Part shown: piece by piece, positions 7,632-16,575 of the stretch | Position numbering within the stretch: the stretch's first letter is position 1 | Layout: every line of letters begins with the position of its first letter | Translations under genes and position numbers: made by a program | The notes under the pieces: model-generated | Seen by the model: only the letters and a program-made list of their open reading frames with translations | Told to the model about the DNA's origin: nothing | Databases searched by the model: none | DNA from: Spirillospora albida | GTDB taxonomy: Bacteria > Actinomycetota > Actinomycetes > Streptosporangiales > Streptosporangiaceae | Direction: 5' to 3' | NCBI RefSeq assembly: GCF_000718255.1 | Contig: NZ_JOFJ01000003.1 | Coordinates: forward strand, 186,001-250,000 | DNA length: 64,000 nt

Positions 7632-7655
7632 GGGGCCGTCCAGGTGGACGGCCCC
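7632..7655 (-). terminator. terminator hairpin after the 35-residue gene
   Basis: GGGGCCGTCC-ACCT-GGACGGCCCC is a perfect 10-pair stem on the minus strand, followed by TTCTTCC. It starts 15 bases after the stop codon of the small gene at 7671-7778. Confidence 0.65.
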
Positions 7656-7670
7656 TTCCCGGAAGTCGGG

Positions 7671-7778
7671 TCACCGGCTGGGGTGACCGCCGTTGTCGCG
7701 GCGGTCCAGGGCGGTCTGGAGGGCGCGGGCCGCCTCGTCCTGCGCGTCGTCGGCCGGCACGGTGGTGTTCTGGTTCAT
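7671..7778 (-). CDS. 35-residue protein of unknown function
   Basis: A short gene with all the usual signals: ATG at 7778, GGGGAG about seven bases upstream, a stop at 7671 and a terminator hairpin directly after it. The product begins MNQNTTVPADDAQDEAARAL and ends QTALDRRDNGGHPSR. The middle should form an amphipathic helix (DAQDEAARALQTALDRR), and the ends look unstructured. There is no Cys, no double-glycine site and no modifying enzyme nearby, so a modified-peptide precursor is unlikely. It may be a small regulatory or partner-binding protein. I do not know a family for it. Confidence 0.55.
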   Translation of the reverse strand: MNQNTTVPADDAQDEAARALQTALDRRDNGGHPSR

Positions 7779-8177
7779 GATGGCTCTCCCCGAGAGTCGC
7801 TGGGCTGGTGGGGCCGGGGAGCCGGGTCCGCGTGGTTCGCACGCTCCGGCCCGCCGATGATCAGGCCCTGCTGCGGCAGCGAAGGATCACAACGAGCGCC
7901 GCGACTGGACACCACGGTACCCGCGAATCCGCTGGTCATCCCGACCCGTGGCGGAACTTCCCAGAATGTGAGACGGCCGGCCGCCAGGGGAACCGGCCGC
8001 CCGACTCACGCCCTGCCAAGGAGTGCCCACCGCGACGAGTCATCTGACCACGACCGGAACGCCGTTCACACCGGGTCCAGGAGACCTCAGCCACCCACGC
8101 GAACGCGATGCCGCGTTCGCCCGGGAACGGTCACGAGCAGCCGTCAGGCGAGCGCAGTGGGCCGCAACCGCAGGGAT
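7779..8177. other. 399-base gap, upstream region of the 35-residue gene
   Basis: This stretch lies between the small gene and serA, which both read leftwards. It should hold the promoter of the small gene and the end of the serA transcript. No convincing open frame, terminator, riboswitch-like fold or clear -35/-10 pair was found on either strand. Confidence 0.4.
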
Positions 8178-9767
8178 TCAGCCGTCGAGGTCGACGCGGC
8201 GGCCCATGTCGGCGCCCACTCCGGCGGAGATGGCGTCGAGCAGCTGCGGCGGGATGGCCGAGTCGACGGTCAGGGCGATCAGCGCCTTGCCGCCCTTGAC
8301 GTCCCGGCCGACCTGCATGCCGGCGATGTTGACCCCGGCGTCGCCGAGCAGCTTGCCGACGGCTCCGACGATGCCGGGGCGGTCGACGTAGGAGAAGAAC
8401 GCCATGTGCTCGGTCGGGACGAGTTCCATGTCGTAGCCGTTGATCTCGACGAGGCGCTCGGCGTGCTTCGGGCCGGTGAGCGTGCCGGACACCGACACGA
8501 CGGAGCCGTCGGCCATCGTGCCGCGCACTTGCACGACGTTGCGCCAGTCGGGGCTGTCCTCGCTGGTGGTGAGGGTGACCTCGACGCCGCGGTCGCGGGC
8601 CAGCAGCGGCGCGTTGACGAAGGTCACGGCCTCTTCGACGACGTCCACGAACACGCCCTTGAGCGCGGCCAGCTCCAGGACCTTGACGTCGTGCTCGGCG
8701 ATCTCGCCTCGGACGACGACGTCGAGGCGGACGGGGACGCCGCCGGCGAGGGCGGTGAAGATGCGGCCGAGCTTCTCGGCGAGGGGCAGGCCGGGCTTGA
8801 CGTCCTCGGCGACGGCGCCGCCCTGGACGTTGACGGCGTCGGGGACGAACTCGCCGGAGAGGGCGAGCTTCACCGAGCGGGCGACCTGGGTGCCCGCCTT
8901 CTCCTGCGCCTCGTGGGTGCTGGCGCCGAGGTGCGGGGTGACCACGACGTTGTCGTGGTGGAACAGCGGGCTGTCGGTGCACGGCTCGGTGCTGAACACG
9001 TCGATGCCGGCGCCGGCGACGCGGCCCTCCTTGAGGGCGAGGTCGAGCGCGCCCTCGTCGACGATGCCGCCGCGGGCCGCGTTGACGATGCGGACCTCCG
9101 GCTTGACCTGCCGCAGCTCCTTGTCGCCGATGAGCCCGAGGGTCTCGGGCGTCTTCGGCAGGTGGACGGTGATGAAGTCGCTCTCGCGCAGCAGCTCGTC
9201 CAGCGTGACGAGCTTCACGCCGAGCTGGGCGGCGCGGGCGGCCTGCACGTACGGGTCGAAGGCGACGACGTTCATGTCGAACGCGGCGAGGCGCTGCGCG
9301 ACGAGGACGCCGATGCGGCCGAGGCCGAGGACGCCGACGGTCTTGCCCTGAAGCTCGACGCCGGTGTACTTGGAGCGCTTCCACTCGCCCTGCTTGAGGG
9401 CGGAGTGGCCCTGCGGAACGTTCCGGGCGGTGGCGAGCAGCAGCGCGATGGCGTGCTCGGCGGCGGTGACGATGTTGGACGTGGGCGCGTTGACGACCAT
9501 GACACCGGCCTTGGTCGCGGCCTCCACGTCGACGTTGTCGAGGCCGACGCCGGCGCGGGCGACGACGCGGAGCTTCGTGGCGTGCTGGAACACCTCGGCG
9601 TTGGCCTTGGTGGCGCTGCGGACGATCAGCGCGTCGACGTCCGCGACGGCCGGCAGCAGCGCGGCGCGGTCGCTTCCGTCGACGTGGCGGACCTCGAAGT
9701 CGGACTCCAGAACGGCGATGCCGGCCGGCGAGAGCTCTTCAGCGACGAGGACGACGGGCTTGCTCAA
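8178..9767 (-). CDS. serA: D-3-phosphoglycerate dehydrogenase (long, ACT-domain form)
   Basis: A 529-residue enzyme that oxidises 3-phosphoglycerate with NAD, the first step of serine synthesis. The substrate/nucleotide-binding core carries GVGLDNVDVEAATKAG, the Rossmann glycine motif GLGRIG (about 147-152) and the catalytic His in HLGASTHEA. The long form adds an allosteric substrate-binding domain and a C-terminal ACT domain (MAFFSYVDRPGIVGAVGKLL), where serine feedback is known in mycobacteria. The start is TTG at 9767, the only fitting start behind GAAGGA. It is transcribed alone. Confidence 0.95.
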   Translation of the reverse strand: MSKPVVLVAEELSPAGIAVLESDFEVRHVDGSDRAALLPAVADVDALIVRSATKANAEVFQHATKLRVVARAGVGLDNVDVEAATKAGVMVVNAPTSNIVTAAEHAIALLLATARNVPQGHSALKQGEWKRSKYTGVELQGKTVGVLGLGRIGVLVAQRLAAFDMNVVAFDPYVQAARAAQLGVKLVTLDELLRESDFITVHLPKTPETLGLIGDKELRQVKPEVRIVNAARGGIVDEGALDLALKEGRVAGAGIDVFSTEPCTDSPLFHHDNVVVTPHLGASTHEAQEKAGTQVARSVKLALSGEFVPDAVNVQGGAVAEDVKPGLPLAEKLGRIFTALAGGVPVRLDVVVRGEIAEHDVKVLELAALKGVFVDVVEEAVTFVNAPLLARDRGVEVTLTTSEDSPDWRNVVQVRGTMADGSVVSVSGTLTGPKHAERLVEINGYDMELVPTEHMAFFSYVDRPGIVGAVGKLLGDAGVNIAGMQVGRDVKGGKALIALTVDSAIPPQLLDAISAGVGADMGRRVDLDG

Positions 9768-10008
9768 GGAAAACAGTCCTTCGGGAAGTCGGATGTTCTG
9801 GTGGTGTGCAGGTGAAGTCGCGAGTCACCGCGTCGTGCCCTCGCCCCCGCGGCGAGTCTATCCCCCGCGGGCGGGCGCCCTGCGGGCACCACCGATCCCG
9901 GCCCTAAATTCCCATTTGCCCAATATCCTGCGGCAATGCGGCCGGTGGCCTGGTTCAGCGGACCGGGCGCACGTGGCCGGGTTCACCCGGGCGGCTCCGC
10001 CCGGCCGG

Positions 10009-10665
10009 TCAGGCGGCGCTGGGCGCCGGGACGGCCGCGAGGACGGCGGCCACCCGCTCGGCGTCCGCGACCCGGATGTGCGGGACGTCCACGAACACGC
10101 GCAGCGGCCCGGCGGGCAGCCCGAGCTCCTCGGCGACCTGCACCTGGACGGCCCGCAGCGGGATGTAGGTGAGGTAGCCGCCGAAGACGTTCTGCGACCG
10201 GAACGTCGCCGTCATGATCAGCCGGTAGCCGCGGATGCGGAACGACAGGGCGGTGAGGCACGGCAGCCCGTCGGCGGGCTCGCCCGGCAGCGTCAGGGAG
10301 ATCCACGCGCTGGTCGTCCACGGCCGGGCCCGCAGCAGGTCGACGACCCAGCGGAGCTGGTCGACGCCGTCGAGGTCGTGCAGGCGCGGACCGTAGCGGC
10401 CGTGGACGGCCCGGCGCGTCCGCTCCCGGGCGCGGCCGGCGAGCACCGCGTGGTCGCCGTGCTCGCGGAGGATCGGGTCCTCCCAGCTCAGTGCGGAGAC
10501 CTCGAAGAGGAACGGGGGCGCCTCGACGATCGGGCCGCCGTCCTCCAGGCCCGCCTCGCCGGCCCGCCAGACGTGCCGCAGGACCGCGATCCACGCCTGG
10601 CCGCAGGTGGCGAAGCGCGGAAGCGCGCGGCCGACCTCCACCGGTACATCACGACGTCGCGCCAT
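10009..10665 (-). CDS. divergent thymidylate synthase-family protein
   Basis: A 218-residue protein that aligns with the C-terminal half of ThyA. The likely catalytic Cys is in DGLPCLTAL, the phosphate-binding Arg-Ser survives in ATFRSQNVFGG (ThyA QRSCDVFLG), and VDVPHIRVAD lines up with the TLHLY/THLY region. The second-subunit Arg pair of ThyA (SRRI) is replaced by WTTS, and the Asn that holds the uracil ring (GLPFN) appears to be lost; the N-terminal Arg loop is also missing. The protein is shorter than ThyA (about 264 residues). Ordinary dTMP synthesis is therefore doubtful; a related pyrimidine hydroxymethylase, or a non-enzymatic role, is possible. The start is ATG at 10665. No pathway partner lies next to it. 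Confidence 0.65.
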   Translation of the reverse strand: MARRRDVPVEVGRALPRFATCGQAWIAVLRHVWRAGEAGLEDGGPIVEAPPFLFEVSALSWEDPILREHGDHAVLAGRARERTRRAVHGRYGPRLHDLDGVDQLRWVVDLLRARPWTTSAWISLTLPGEPADGLPCLTALSFRIRGYRLIMTATFRSQNVFGGYLTYIPLRAVQVQVAEELGLPAGPLRVFVDVPHIRVADAERVAAVLAAVPAPSAA

Positions 10666-10999
10666 AATTCACCCCATGGCCGTGAAAGGAGAACGGGGAA
10701 TTACCTGCGCCCGGGTCCACCGCCCCGAGGATGAATTGCGTCTTCCGCGGGACGCGTCGCCGCGCGCCCGTCCCGGATCGCCTCGCGTCTCCCACGCACT
10801 CCGCCCCACCGCCGCCACGGCGGCGGCCGGACGAGCGGGCACGCAGGTCACCCGCACCGGCCGCGGCCGTCGCGACTTTCCTTAAGTATGGGGCAAAGTA
10901 CCCACAACGGATAGCTTCTAATATCCGATCGGCACGACTTCACCGGCATTCTGACCGGATCCCGGGCGAGTGGTCATTTGGACAATGTGTCCAACGCTC
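10666..10999. other. 334-base gap with an AT-richer end and two inverted repeats
   Basis: The first 200 bases (upstream of the thymidylate synthase-like gene) are GC-rich without a recognisable signal. From 10880 the composition drops and two perfect inverted repeats appear: CGGATA-N8-TATCCG at 10908-10927 and TTGGACA-ATG-TGTCCAA at 10978-10994. The second sits 5 bases after the DUF2079 stop codon and could end that transcript or bind a regulator. No credible gene was found. Confidence 0.45.
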
Positions 11000-12523
11000 T
11001 CACCACGGCTCGGGGGCGTCCCGGTGCAGCACCACATAGCCGCCGGAGCGGAACACCTCCCGGTATCCCTGCGCCCGCAGCGTCTCGACCCGGCGCCGCT
11101 GCTCGCCCGGCGCGACGAACGGGAACTCCAGCCGCTCCACGTCCGCGATCACCCACGGGGCCCGGCGCGGCTGCCAGTCCCACAGCAGGACGCGGGTCCG
11201 CCCGGTCAGCGCGGGACCGACCGTGTTCGGCGCCTCGACGAGCGCCCCGTCCGGGATCCGCGCCGCCGCCGCGGCGGCCGACCGCGCCCGCTCGTTCGGC
11301 CGCCACAATCCCGGGTCGGCGAGGTGCGCGAACGCGAAGAACGGCACGGCGGCCAGTGTCGCCGCCAGCATCCCGGCGGCGGGCAGCGCCCTCGGCACCC
11401 GCCGCGGCGGGCGGCGGTTCCCGAACCGGGCGCGCAGCGGGCCCGCGAAGCGCGTCCGCAGCCGCGCCGCGCCGTCCACCGCCGCGAGGACGAGGACCGC
11501 GATGAGGAACGCGTTGTAGTGGTAGCTCGGCTGCCACCAGTTCTCGAACCGGCTGGCGAGCATCCGCTCCGCCAGCAGCGGCAGGACGGTCAGCGTCAGC
11601 GGCGAGCAGAGCGGGAGCAGCAGCAGCGGCAGGACCAGCAGCGCCATCGTGCCGAGCTTGACGGGCGGGCTGCCGAGCAGCGCCAGCGCGTCCCACGGGT
11701 GGGTGAGCAGGTGCGCGGCGGCGCGCGGCAGGTCCGGGCCGAGCCCACCGTACGCCCAGTAGTAGTCGTTGTCGCCGCCGAACGCCGCGATGAGCACCCG
11801 GGAGCACAGCCAGGTCGCGACGAGGCCGCCCGCCACGTAGGCGGCGCCGGCGCGGCGGTCGCCCCGCCGGGTCAGCAGGAACAGCCCGAACCCGGCGAGC
11901 AGGAGGCCCATGTCCTCCTTGACGAGCAGCAGCGCGAGGGCCGCGGCCGCCGCCTGGCCGCGCCGCCCGGCGTCGTGGCGCTCGACCATCAGCGCGGACA
12001 GCGCCGGGACGAACGCGACCTCGTGGAAGTCGAACGCGAGCGCCTCCGCGACCGGCCACGACAGCGCGTAGGCGCCCGCCGCGCAGTACGCGCCCGCCGC
12101 GCCGGCCCGGCGCTCCGCGAACCGCCAGATCGGCACCATCGCCAGCGCGAACAGCACCGCCTGCGCGACGAGCAGCGTCCCCGGGCCGTCGTGGATCCAG
12201 TAGAACGGCGCCAGCAGCGCGAGGATCGGCGAGAAGTGGTCGCCGAGGATCGCGAAGTCGGGCCCGAACCCGTTGTGGACGCCCTTCACCATCGCCACCG
12301 GCCGCTCGAACCGGCTGTAGGAGCGCACCGCCTGGTCGAAGATCACCAGGTCGTAGCTGCTGGCCCGGAACGCCCGCAGGCGCAGCAGCGAGTACAGCGC
12401 GTACAGCGCGGCGCTCGCCACGACCAGCACCGCCAGCGCGGGCCGGCGCCCGCCTCTCCCCGTTCTCTCCGCGCGGGCTGGGGCCTCGTCCACCGGCCCC
12501 TCCAGCACAACCGCGTCAGCCAC
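11000..12523 (-). CDS. DUF2079 polytopic membrane protein
   Basis: A 507-residue integral membrane protein of the DUF2079 family, with roughly ten to twelve hydrophobic segments (for example LAVLVVASAALYALYSLL near residue 30). Hallmarks are SSYDLVIFDQAVRSYSRFE and GDHFSPILALLAPFYWI in the first loop, whose pattern recalls GT-C glycosyltransferases. Proteins of this type are thought to act on lipid-linked sugars, though no substrate is established. The start is GTG at 12523; there is no ribosome site, but TAGCGT lies seven bases upstream, which fits a leaderless message. It is downstream of the ABC operon. Confidence 0.75.
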   Translation of the reverse strand: MADAVVLEGPVDEAPARAERTGRGGRRPALAVLVVASAALYALYSLLRLRAFRASSYDLVIFDQAVRSYSRFERPVAMVKGVHNGFGPDFAILGDHFSPILALLAPFYWIHDGPGTLLVAQAVLFALAMVPIWRFAERRAGAAGAYCAAGAYALSWPVAEALAFDFHEVAFVPALSALMVERHDAGRRGQAAAAALALLLVKEDMGLLLAGFGLFLLTRRGDRRAGAAYVAGGLVATWLCSRVLIAAFGGDNDYYWAYGGLGPDLPRAAAHLLTHPWDALALLGSPPVKLGTMALLVLPLLLLPLCSPLTLTVLPLLAERMLASRFENWWQPSYHYNAFLIAVLVLAAVDGAARLRTRFAGPLRARFGNRRPPRRVPRALPAAGMLAATLAAVPFFAFAHLADPGLWRPNERARSAAAAAARIPDGALVEAPNTVGPALTGRTRVLLWDWQPRRAPWVIADVERLEFPFVAPGEQRRRVETLRAQGYREVFRSGGYVVLHRDAPEPW

Positions 12524-12579
12524 GCGCCGGACGCTACCAGCCGGAGCGCCGTGCGGCGTCCCGCGGGCCGTCCGGCGCG

Positions 12580-15258
12580 TCAGGCCGGCCGGCGGGTCAC
12601 CGGCAGCCGGCTCCGGGTGGACAGCCCGGCGGCCAGCATCGCCAGCAGCGGCACCGCGACCCCGATGAGCAGGAGGAGCTGCCAGGGGATGTCGATCGTG
12701 GGGCCGTGACCCGGGGCGGCGACGGCACCGTCCGCGCCCGGCTGGGCGGGGATCTCCTCGACGGCCGTCAGCGGGCGCGCGACCGCGATGCCCGGGACGA
12801 GTCCGCCCGCGAGGCCGAGCCAGCAGCCGAGGACGGCGACGAAGCCGGCCTGCCCGGCCATCAGCAGCCGCCGGGTCCGGGGCCGGGCGCCGACGGCGGC
12901 GAGGGTGGCGAGGTCGGGCCGGGCGTCCGCGGCCGACAGGCCCGTCGCGATCAGCGTGCCGCCGAGCGCGAGCACCGCCCCGGCCGCCGCCAGCAGCAGG
13001 AGGACGGCGGACGCCGACCCGGTGAAGCCCCGCTCGACGTGCACGGACCCGTCGTCGCCGGAGTACCCGGCGAGCAGTTCCTTCAGCCGGGCCTCCTCGT
13101 CCGGGGTGACGCGGTGGTCGGCCCGGTCGACGCCGAGCGCCTCGATGCGCGGCGCCACCCCGATCCGCTTCGCGGCCGACGGCGGGACGATCGCCCGGAC
13201 GTGCGCGTCCGCCGCGACGGCGACCGCGGGCAGGTCCGGGACCGCGCGCAGGACGTGCCGCTGATCGTCCTTCCACACCGCGACCGTCGCGGTGGTCGTG
13301 CCGTACGGCCTGGGCTGCCGGCCGAACAGGACCACCCGCCCGGCCGCCAGCGCCCGGCTCACCTCCGGATCGTCCCTGCCGAGCAGCAGGCGGGCCTCGC
13401 GGGCGCCCCCGACCACGATGTCGGCCACGTTCTCGTCGCCGGTGGCCACGCCGGGCCCGGCGGTGCTGCCCCCGCCGAAGGAGACCGACGGGCAGCGCGC
13501 GGTGTCCTCGTGCCCGCACACCGAGAACTCGCCCGGCAGGGCCTTCAGTTCCAGCACCGGCACGCCGGGCATCTCGCGCCGGGCGCCGGCGGCGACCGCG
13601 TCCGCGCGCTCCAGCGGCGGCCTGATCACGGCCGACCCCATGGGGAGCCGCGCCTCGTACTCCAGCCGCTCCTGCCGGAAGTCGCTGGAGGCGCCGACGG
13701 CCAGCGCGGTGACAGCGGCCGTCGCCGCCATGATCGCGGCGACGACGGGCGCGGCCCGGCCCCTGTTGCGGGCCCCGTCCCGGACGGCGAGGCGCAGCGG
13801 CAGCGGCAGCCACCGCGCGGCCCGTCCGGCCGCCCCCACCAGCCACGGCGCGGCGAACACCCCGCCGATGATGATCGCTACGGCGCCGAGGGCGGGACCG
13901 AACTCGCGCAGCCCGCGCGTCCCGGCGAGGCACAGCACGACGCCCGTGCCGGCGAGCGCTCCCCCGGCGAGCGGCCAGCCTCGCCGGGACCTGGCCGCCT
14001 CGCGGCGCCCGCCGAGCGCCGCGACGACGTCCATCCGGGCTGCCTGGACGGCGGGCACGGAGGCGGCGGCGACGGCGCTGCCGGCGCCGAGCGCCATGGT
14101 CGTCAGCACGAGCGGCCACGGGACGTCGAGCGGGCCGAGCACGTGCCCCGTCGTCGCGCGGATCACCGGCTTGGCGGCGATCGCGGCGAGCAGCCCGAGC
14201 AGCGCCCCGGCCAGCGCGGCGGCGGCCCCGAGCACCAGGCCGCCGGTCAGCACCACGGTGCGCAGATGCCCGGCGTCGCCGCCGGCCGCCGCCAGCAGCG
14301 CCAGATCTCGGCGCTGCCGCCGGATGCCGACCGCGAACGCGGGACCGGCCAGCAGCACGACCTCCAACACGATCATGGCCACCGCGGCCGCCATGATCGT
14401 CCGCTCCTCGGCGGCGGGGCCGCTGTCAGCCGCCGCCGCGGGATCCCGCCGAGGCGGATCGTCCACCACGGACCGCGACAGGACGGTGATGCCCTCCTGG
14501 TTGAGATCGGTCACGTCGTCCCACGTCACCGGGGCGCCGACGCTGATCAGCCACTGCGGGAGCGAGTCTGCCGGGCCGGGGATCCCGCCCGGCAGGGTCA
14601 CCACGACATCGTCGCGGGGCGACCGCGGGTCCCGGGCGAACCCGACGACCCGCAACCGCACGCCGTCGCGGCCCTCCCGGACCGCCGCGCCGTCCCGGCC
14701 CGCCCGGACGGTGGCTCCGAGGGGGAACCGCCCGGCGAGCGACGGGGCGACGGCGATCTCGTCCGGCGCCGCCGGCGCCCTGCCCCTCGTCACCTCCAGG
14801 ATCCCGCGCGTCATGGGGTCGCGCAGGTCGAGGCCCGTGTGCCGGACCGCCAGCACGCCGCGGCCGGTCTCCAGCGCGGCGCGTCCGCCGGTCTCGATCG
14901 GCTGGACGCGGGCGCGCGGCCCGTAGCGCGCGACGACCCTGCGGGTGATCTCTGCCGTGGTCCAGGGCCGCTCGGCGCCGGCTCCGGGCTCCGGCTCGGA
15001 CGACCCGTGGAACGGCTCGTCCGACTCCGGATCCTGGCGGACGGGCGCGTGCCCGGTGCCGGTGAGGCGCGCGTCGGCGGCGCCGATCTCGTACGGCAGC
15101 GCCTCGCGCGGCGACCACGTCCCGGTCGCCGACAGCACGGCGAGCGCGACGACCGCCGCCACCGGCAGCCCGATCATGGCGAGCACGAGCGCCGTACGGC
15201 CGCGGGCCCGCAGCGCGTCCCGCCGCGCGATCCGCAGCGCGGCCAGGAACCCGCTCAC
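12580..15258 (-). CDS. FtsX-like ABC transporter permease (MacB type)
   Basis: An 892-residue permease with a first membrane helix near residue 25 (TALVLAMIGLPVAAVVALAVL), a large extracytoplasmic domain, a central group of three or more helices (around residues 290-460), a second external domain and a C-terminal helix group. Two FtsX-like modules in one chain are typical of actinobacterial lipoprotein/antimicrobial-efflux ABC permeases. The GTG start at 15258 overlaps the stop of the ATPase gene by four bases (GTGA), so translation is coupled. Together with the ATPase it should form a mechanotransmission-type exporter or signalling complex in the membrane. The substrate is unknown. Confidence 0.85.
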   Translation of the reverse strand: MSGFLAALRIARRDALRARGRTALVLAMIGLPVAAVVALAVLSATGTWSPREALPYEIGAADARLTGTGHAPVRQDPESDEPFHGSSEPEPGAGAERPWTTAEITRRVVARYGPRARVQPIETGGRAALETGRGVLAVRHTGLDLRDPMTRGILEVTRGRAPAAPDEIAVAPSLAGRFPLGATVRAGRDGAAVREGRDGVRLRVVGFARDPRSPRDDVVVTLPGGIPGPADSLPQWLISVGAPVTWDDVTDLNQEGITVLSRSVVDDPPRRDPAAAADSGPAAEERTIMAAAVAMIVLEVVLLAGPAFAVGIRRQRRDLALLAAAGGDAGHLRTVVLTGGLVLGAAAALAGALLGLLAAIAAKPVIRATTGHVLGPLDVPWPLVLTTMALGAGSAVAAASVPAVQAARMDVVAALGGRREAARSRRGWPLAGGALAGTGVVLCLAGTRGLREFGPALGAVAIIIGGVFAAPWLVGAAGRAARWLPLPLRLAVRDGARNRGRAAPVVAAIMAATAAVTALAVGASSDFRQERLEYEARLPMGSAVIRPPLERADAVAAGARREMPGVPVLELKALPGEFSVCGHEDTARCPSVSFGGGSTAGPGVATGDENVADIVVGGAREARLLLGRDDPEVSRALAAGRVVLFGRQPRPYGTTTATVAVWKDDQRHVLRAVPDLPAVAVAADAHVRAIVPPSAAKRIGVAPRIEALGVDRADHRVTPDEEARLKELLAGYSGDDGSVHVERGFTGSASAVLLLLAAAGAVLALGGTLIATGLSAADARPDLATLAAVGARPRTRRLLMAGQAGFVAVLGCWLGLAGGLVPGIAVARPLTAVEEIPAQPGADGAVAAPGHGPTIDIPWQLLLLIGVAVPLLAMLAAGLSTRSRLPVTRRPA

Positions 15259-15971
15259 GAGGCACCCTCCAGCAGGCTCTCCGGGCCTGGGCGGCCGGGG
15301 GTCGCATCGATGAGCAGGCCGTCGCGCAGGAACACGACCCGGTCGGCCCAGGCGGCGTGCCGCGACTCGTGCGTGACCATCAGGCAGGCGGCGCCCGCGT
15401 CACAGCGGGCCCGCAGCGCCCGCATGACCTCCTCGCCGGTGTGGCTGTCGAGCGCACCGGTCGGCTCGTCGGCGAGGACGAGCCGGCGGTCGCCGACCAG
15501 CGCCCGCGCGATCGCGACGCGCTGCTGCTGGCCACCGGACATCTCCTCGGGGAACCGGTCGGCCAGCTCGCCGACGCCCAGCTCGGCGAGCGCGTGCAGC
15601 GCCTCCCTGCGGGCCTGACGGGCACGGACGCCGTCCAGTTCGCGAGGCATCATGACGTTCTCGGCGGCGGTGAGGCTCGGGATGAGGTTGAGGTCCTGGA
15701 AGACGTAGCCGACCGCGCGGCGGCGCAGGGCCGAGCGCCCGGCGGGGCCGAGCGCGCCGAGGTCGGCGCCCTCGACGACGACCTGGCCGGACGTGGGGGT
15801 GTCGAGGCCGCCGGCGATCGTCAGCAGCGTCGACTTGCCGGATCCGGACGGGCCCATCACGGCGACGAACTCGCCCGCGGCGACGTCCAGGTCCACCTGG
15901 CGCAGGGCGTGGACGAGGGCGTTCCCCGTCCCGTGGTCGCGGGACACCTGGCGCATGCTCAGGACCGTCAT
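15255..15971 (-). CDS. ABC transporter ATP-binding protein (LolD/MacB type)
   Basis: A 238-residue ATPase with Walker A GPSGSGKST (residues 40-48), Q-loop in YVFQDLNLIPSLTAAENV, signature MSGGQQQRVAIARAL, Walker B LVLADEPTGALD and the switch histidine in LMVTHESR. The YVFQDLNL and PTGALDSHTG features mark the MacB/LolD group that pairs with FtsX-like permeases. The ATG at 15971 overlaps the padR stop by four bases (ATGA) and its own stop overlaps the permease start, so regulator, ATPase and permease are translated as a coupled set. Confidence 0.92.
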   Translation of the reverse strand: MTVLSMRQVSRDHGTGNALVHALRQVDLDVAAGEFVAVMGPSGSGKSTLLTIAGGLDTPTSGQVVVEGADLGALGPAGRSALRRRAVGYVFQDLNLIPSLTAAENVMMPRELDGVRARQARREALHALAELGVGELADRFPEEMSGGQQQRVAIARALVGDRRLVLADEPTGALDSHTGEEVMRALRARCDAGAACLMVTHESRHAAWADRVVFLRDGLLIDATPGRPGPESLLEGAS

Positions 15972-16573
15972 CGACGCGTCTCCTCCGTCGGTTCGGCGGG
16001 TTCGGCGGCCGCACCGGCTCCGGCGGGCGGTGCCGGCGGGGCGGGGCGCCCGGCGCGGGCGACGTAGACCTCGCAGTGGTCGAGCCACCGCACCTCGGCC
16101 TCCGCCTGGAAGATCATCGATTCCAGGACGAGCCGCCACGCGCGGTCGGGCTGGTCAGCGGGCACGGCCGGCGCGCCCATCTTGAGGCGGGTGAGGTCCT
16201 GCAGCGTCCGCAGCGTCGCGGCGCGCTGTGTCTGGACGACCGCGCGCACGTCCACGCCGGGAGCGGTGACGGCCATCGCCAGCTTGATCGCGAGCTCGTC
16301 GCGGGGCCGGTCGGCGGCGGCGACGGGGGTGGCGAACCAGCGCCGGACGTCCGCCTCCCCGGCAGGGGTGATCTCGTAGACGAAGCGGCCCTCGCCGTCG
16401 TCCCCGGCGCGCACGACGAGCTCGTCGCGTTCGAGGCGGGCGAGGGTGGAGTAGACCTGGCCGATGTTGAGCGGCCAGGTCGCGCCGGTGGACGACTCGA
16501 ACTCGGCGCGCAGCTGGTAGCCGTACCGGGGACCCTGCGACAGCAGGGCCAGCAGGCCGTGACGGATCGACAT
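15968..16573 (-). CDS. PadR-family transcriptional regulator
   Basis: A 201-residue regulator with the PadR winged helix at the N terminus (IRHGLLALLSQGPRYGYQLR, then WPLNIGQVYSTLARLERDEL) and a long C-terminal helical dimer domain (vinC-like PadR subtype 2). It is the first gene of a padR-ATPase-permease operon, an arrangement in which PadR usually represses its own transporter until an inducer binds. The ATG at 16573 lies directly behind a good promoter that leaves almost no leader, and three palindromic repeats overlap that promoter, so autoregulation is very likely. The C-terminal tail is rich in Ala, Pro and Gly. Confidence 0.9.
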   Translation of the reverse strand: MSIRHGLLALLSQGPRYGYQLRAEFESSTGATWPLNIGQVYSTLARLERDELVVRAGDDGEGRFVYEITPAGEADVRRWFATPVAAADRPRDELAIKLAMAVTAPGVDVRAVVQTQRAATLRTLQDLTRLKMGAPAVPADQPDRAWRLVLESMIFQAEAEVRWLDHCEVYVARAGRPAPPAPPAGAGAAAEPAEPTEETRR

Positions 16574-16575
16574 GG

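Noticed and set aside
7570..7842. 90-residue minus-strand frame
   Set aside because: Pro/Arg-rich shadow in another frame of the 35-residue gene; no ribosome site.
8100..10008. Riboswitch upstream of serA or the 35-residue gene
   Set aside because: No conserved aptamer pattern was recognised.
10669..10857. 62-residue minus-strand frame in the gap before the thymidylate synthase-like gene
   Set aside because: No ribosome site and no coding pattern.
12524..14119. N-terminal extension of the DUF2079 frame
   Set aside because: Antisense-frame shadow of the permease gene; the true start is the GTG at 12523.
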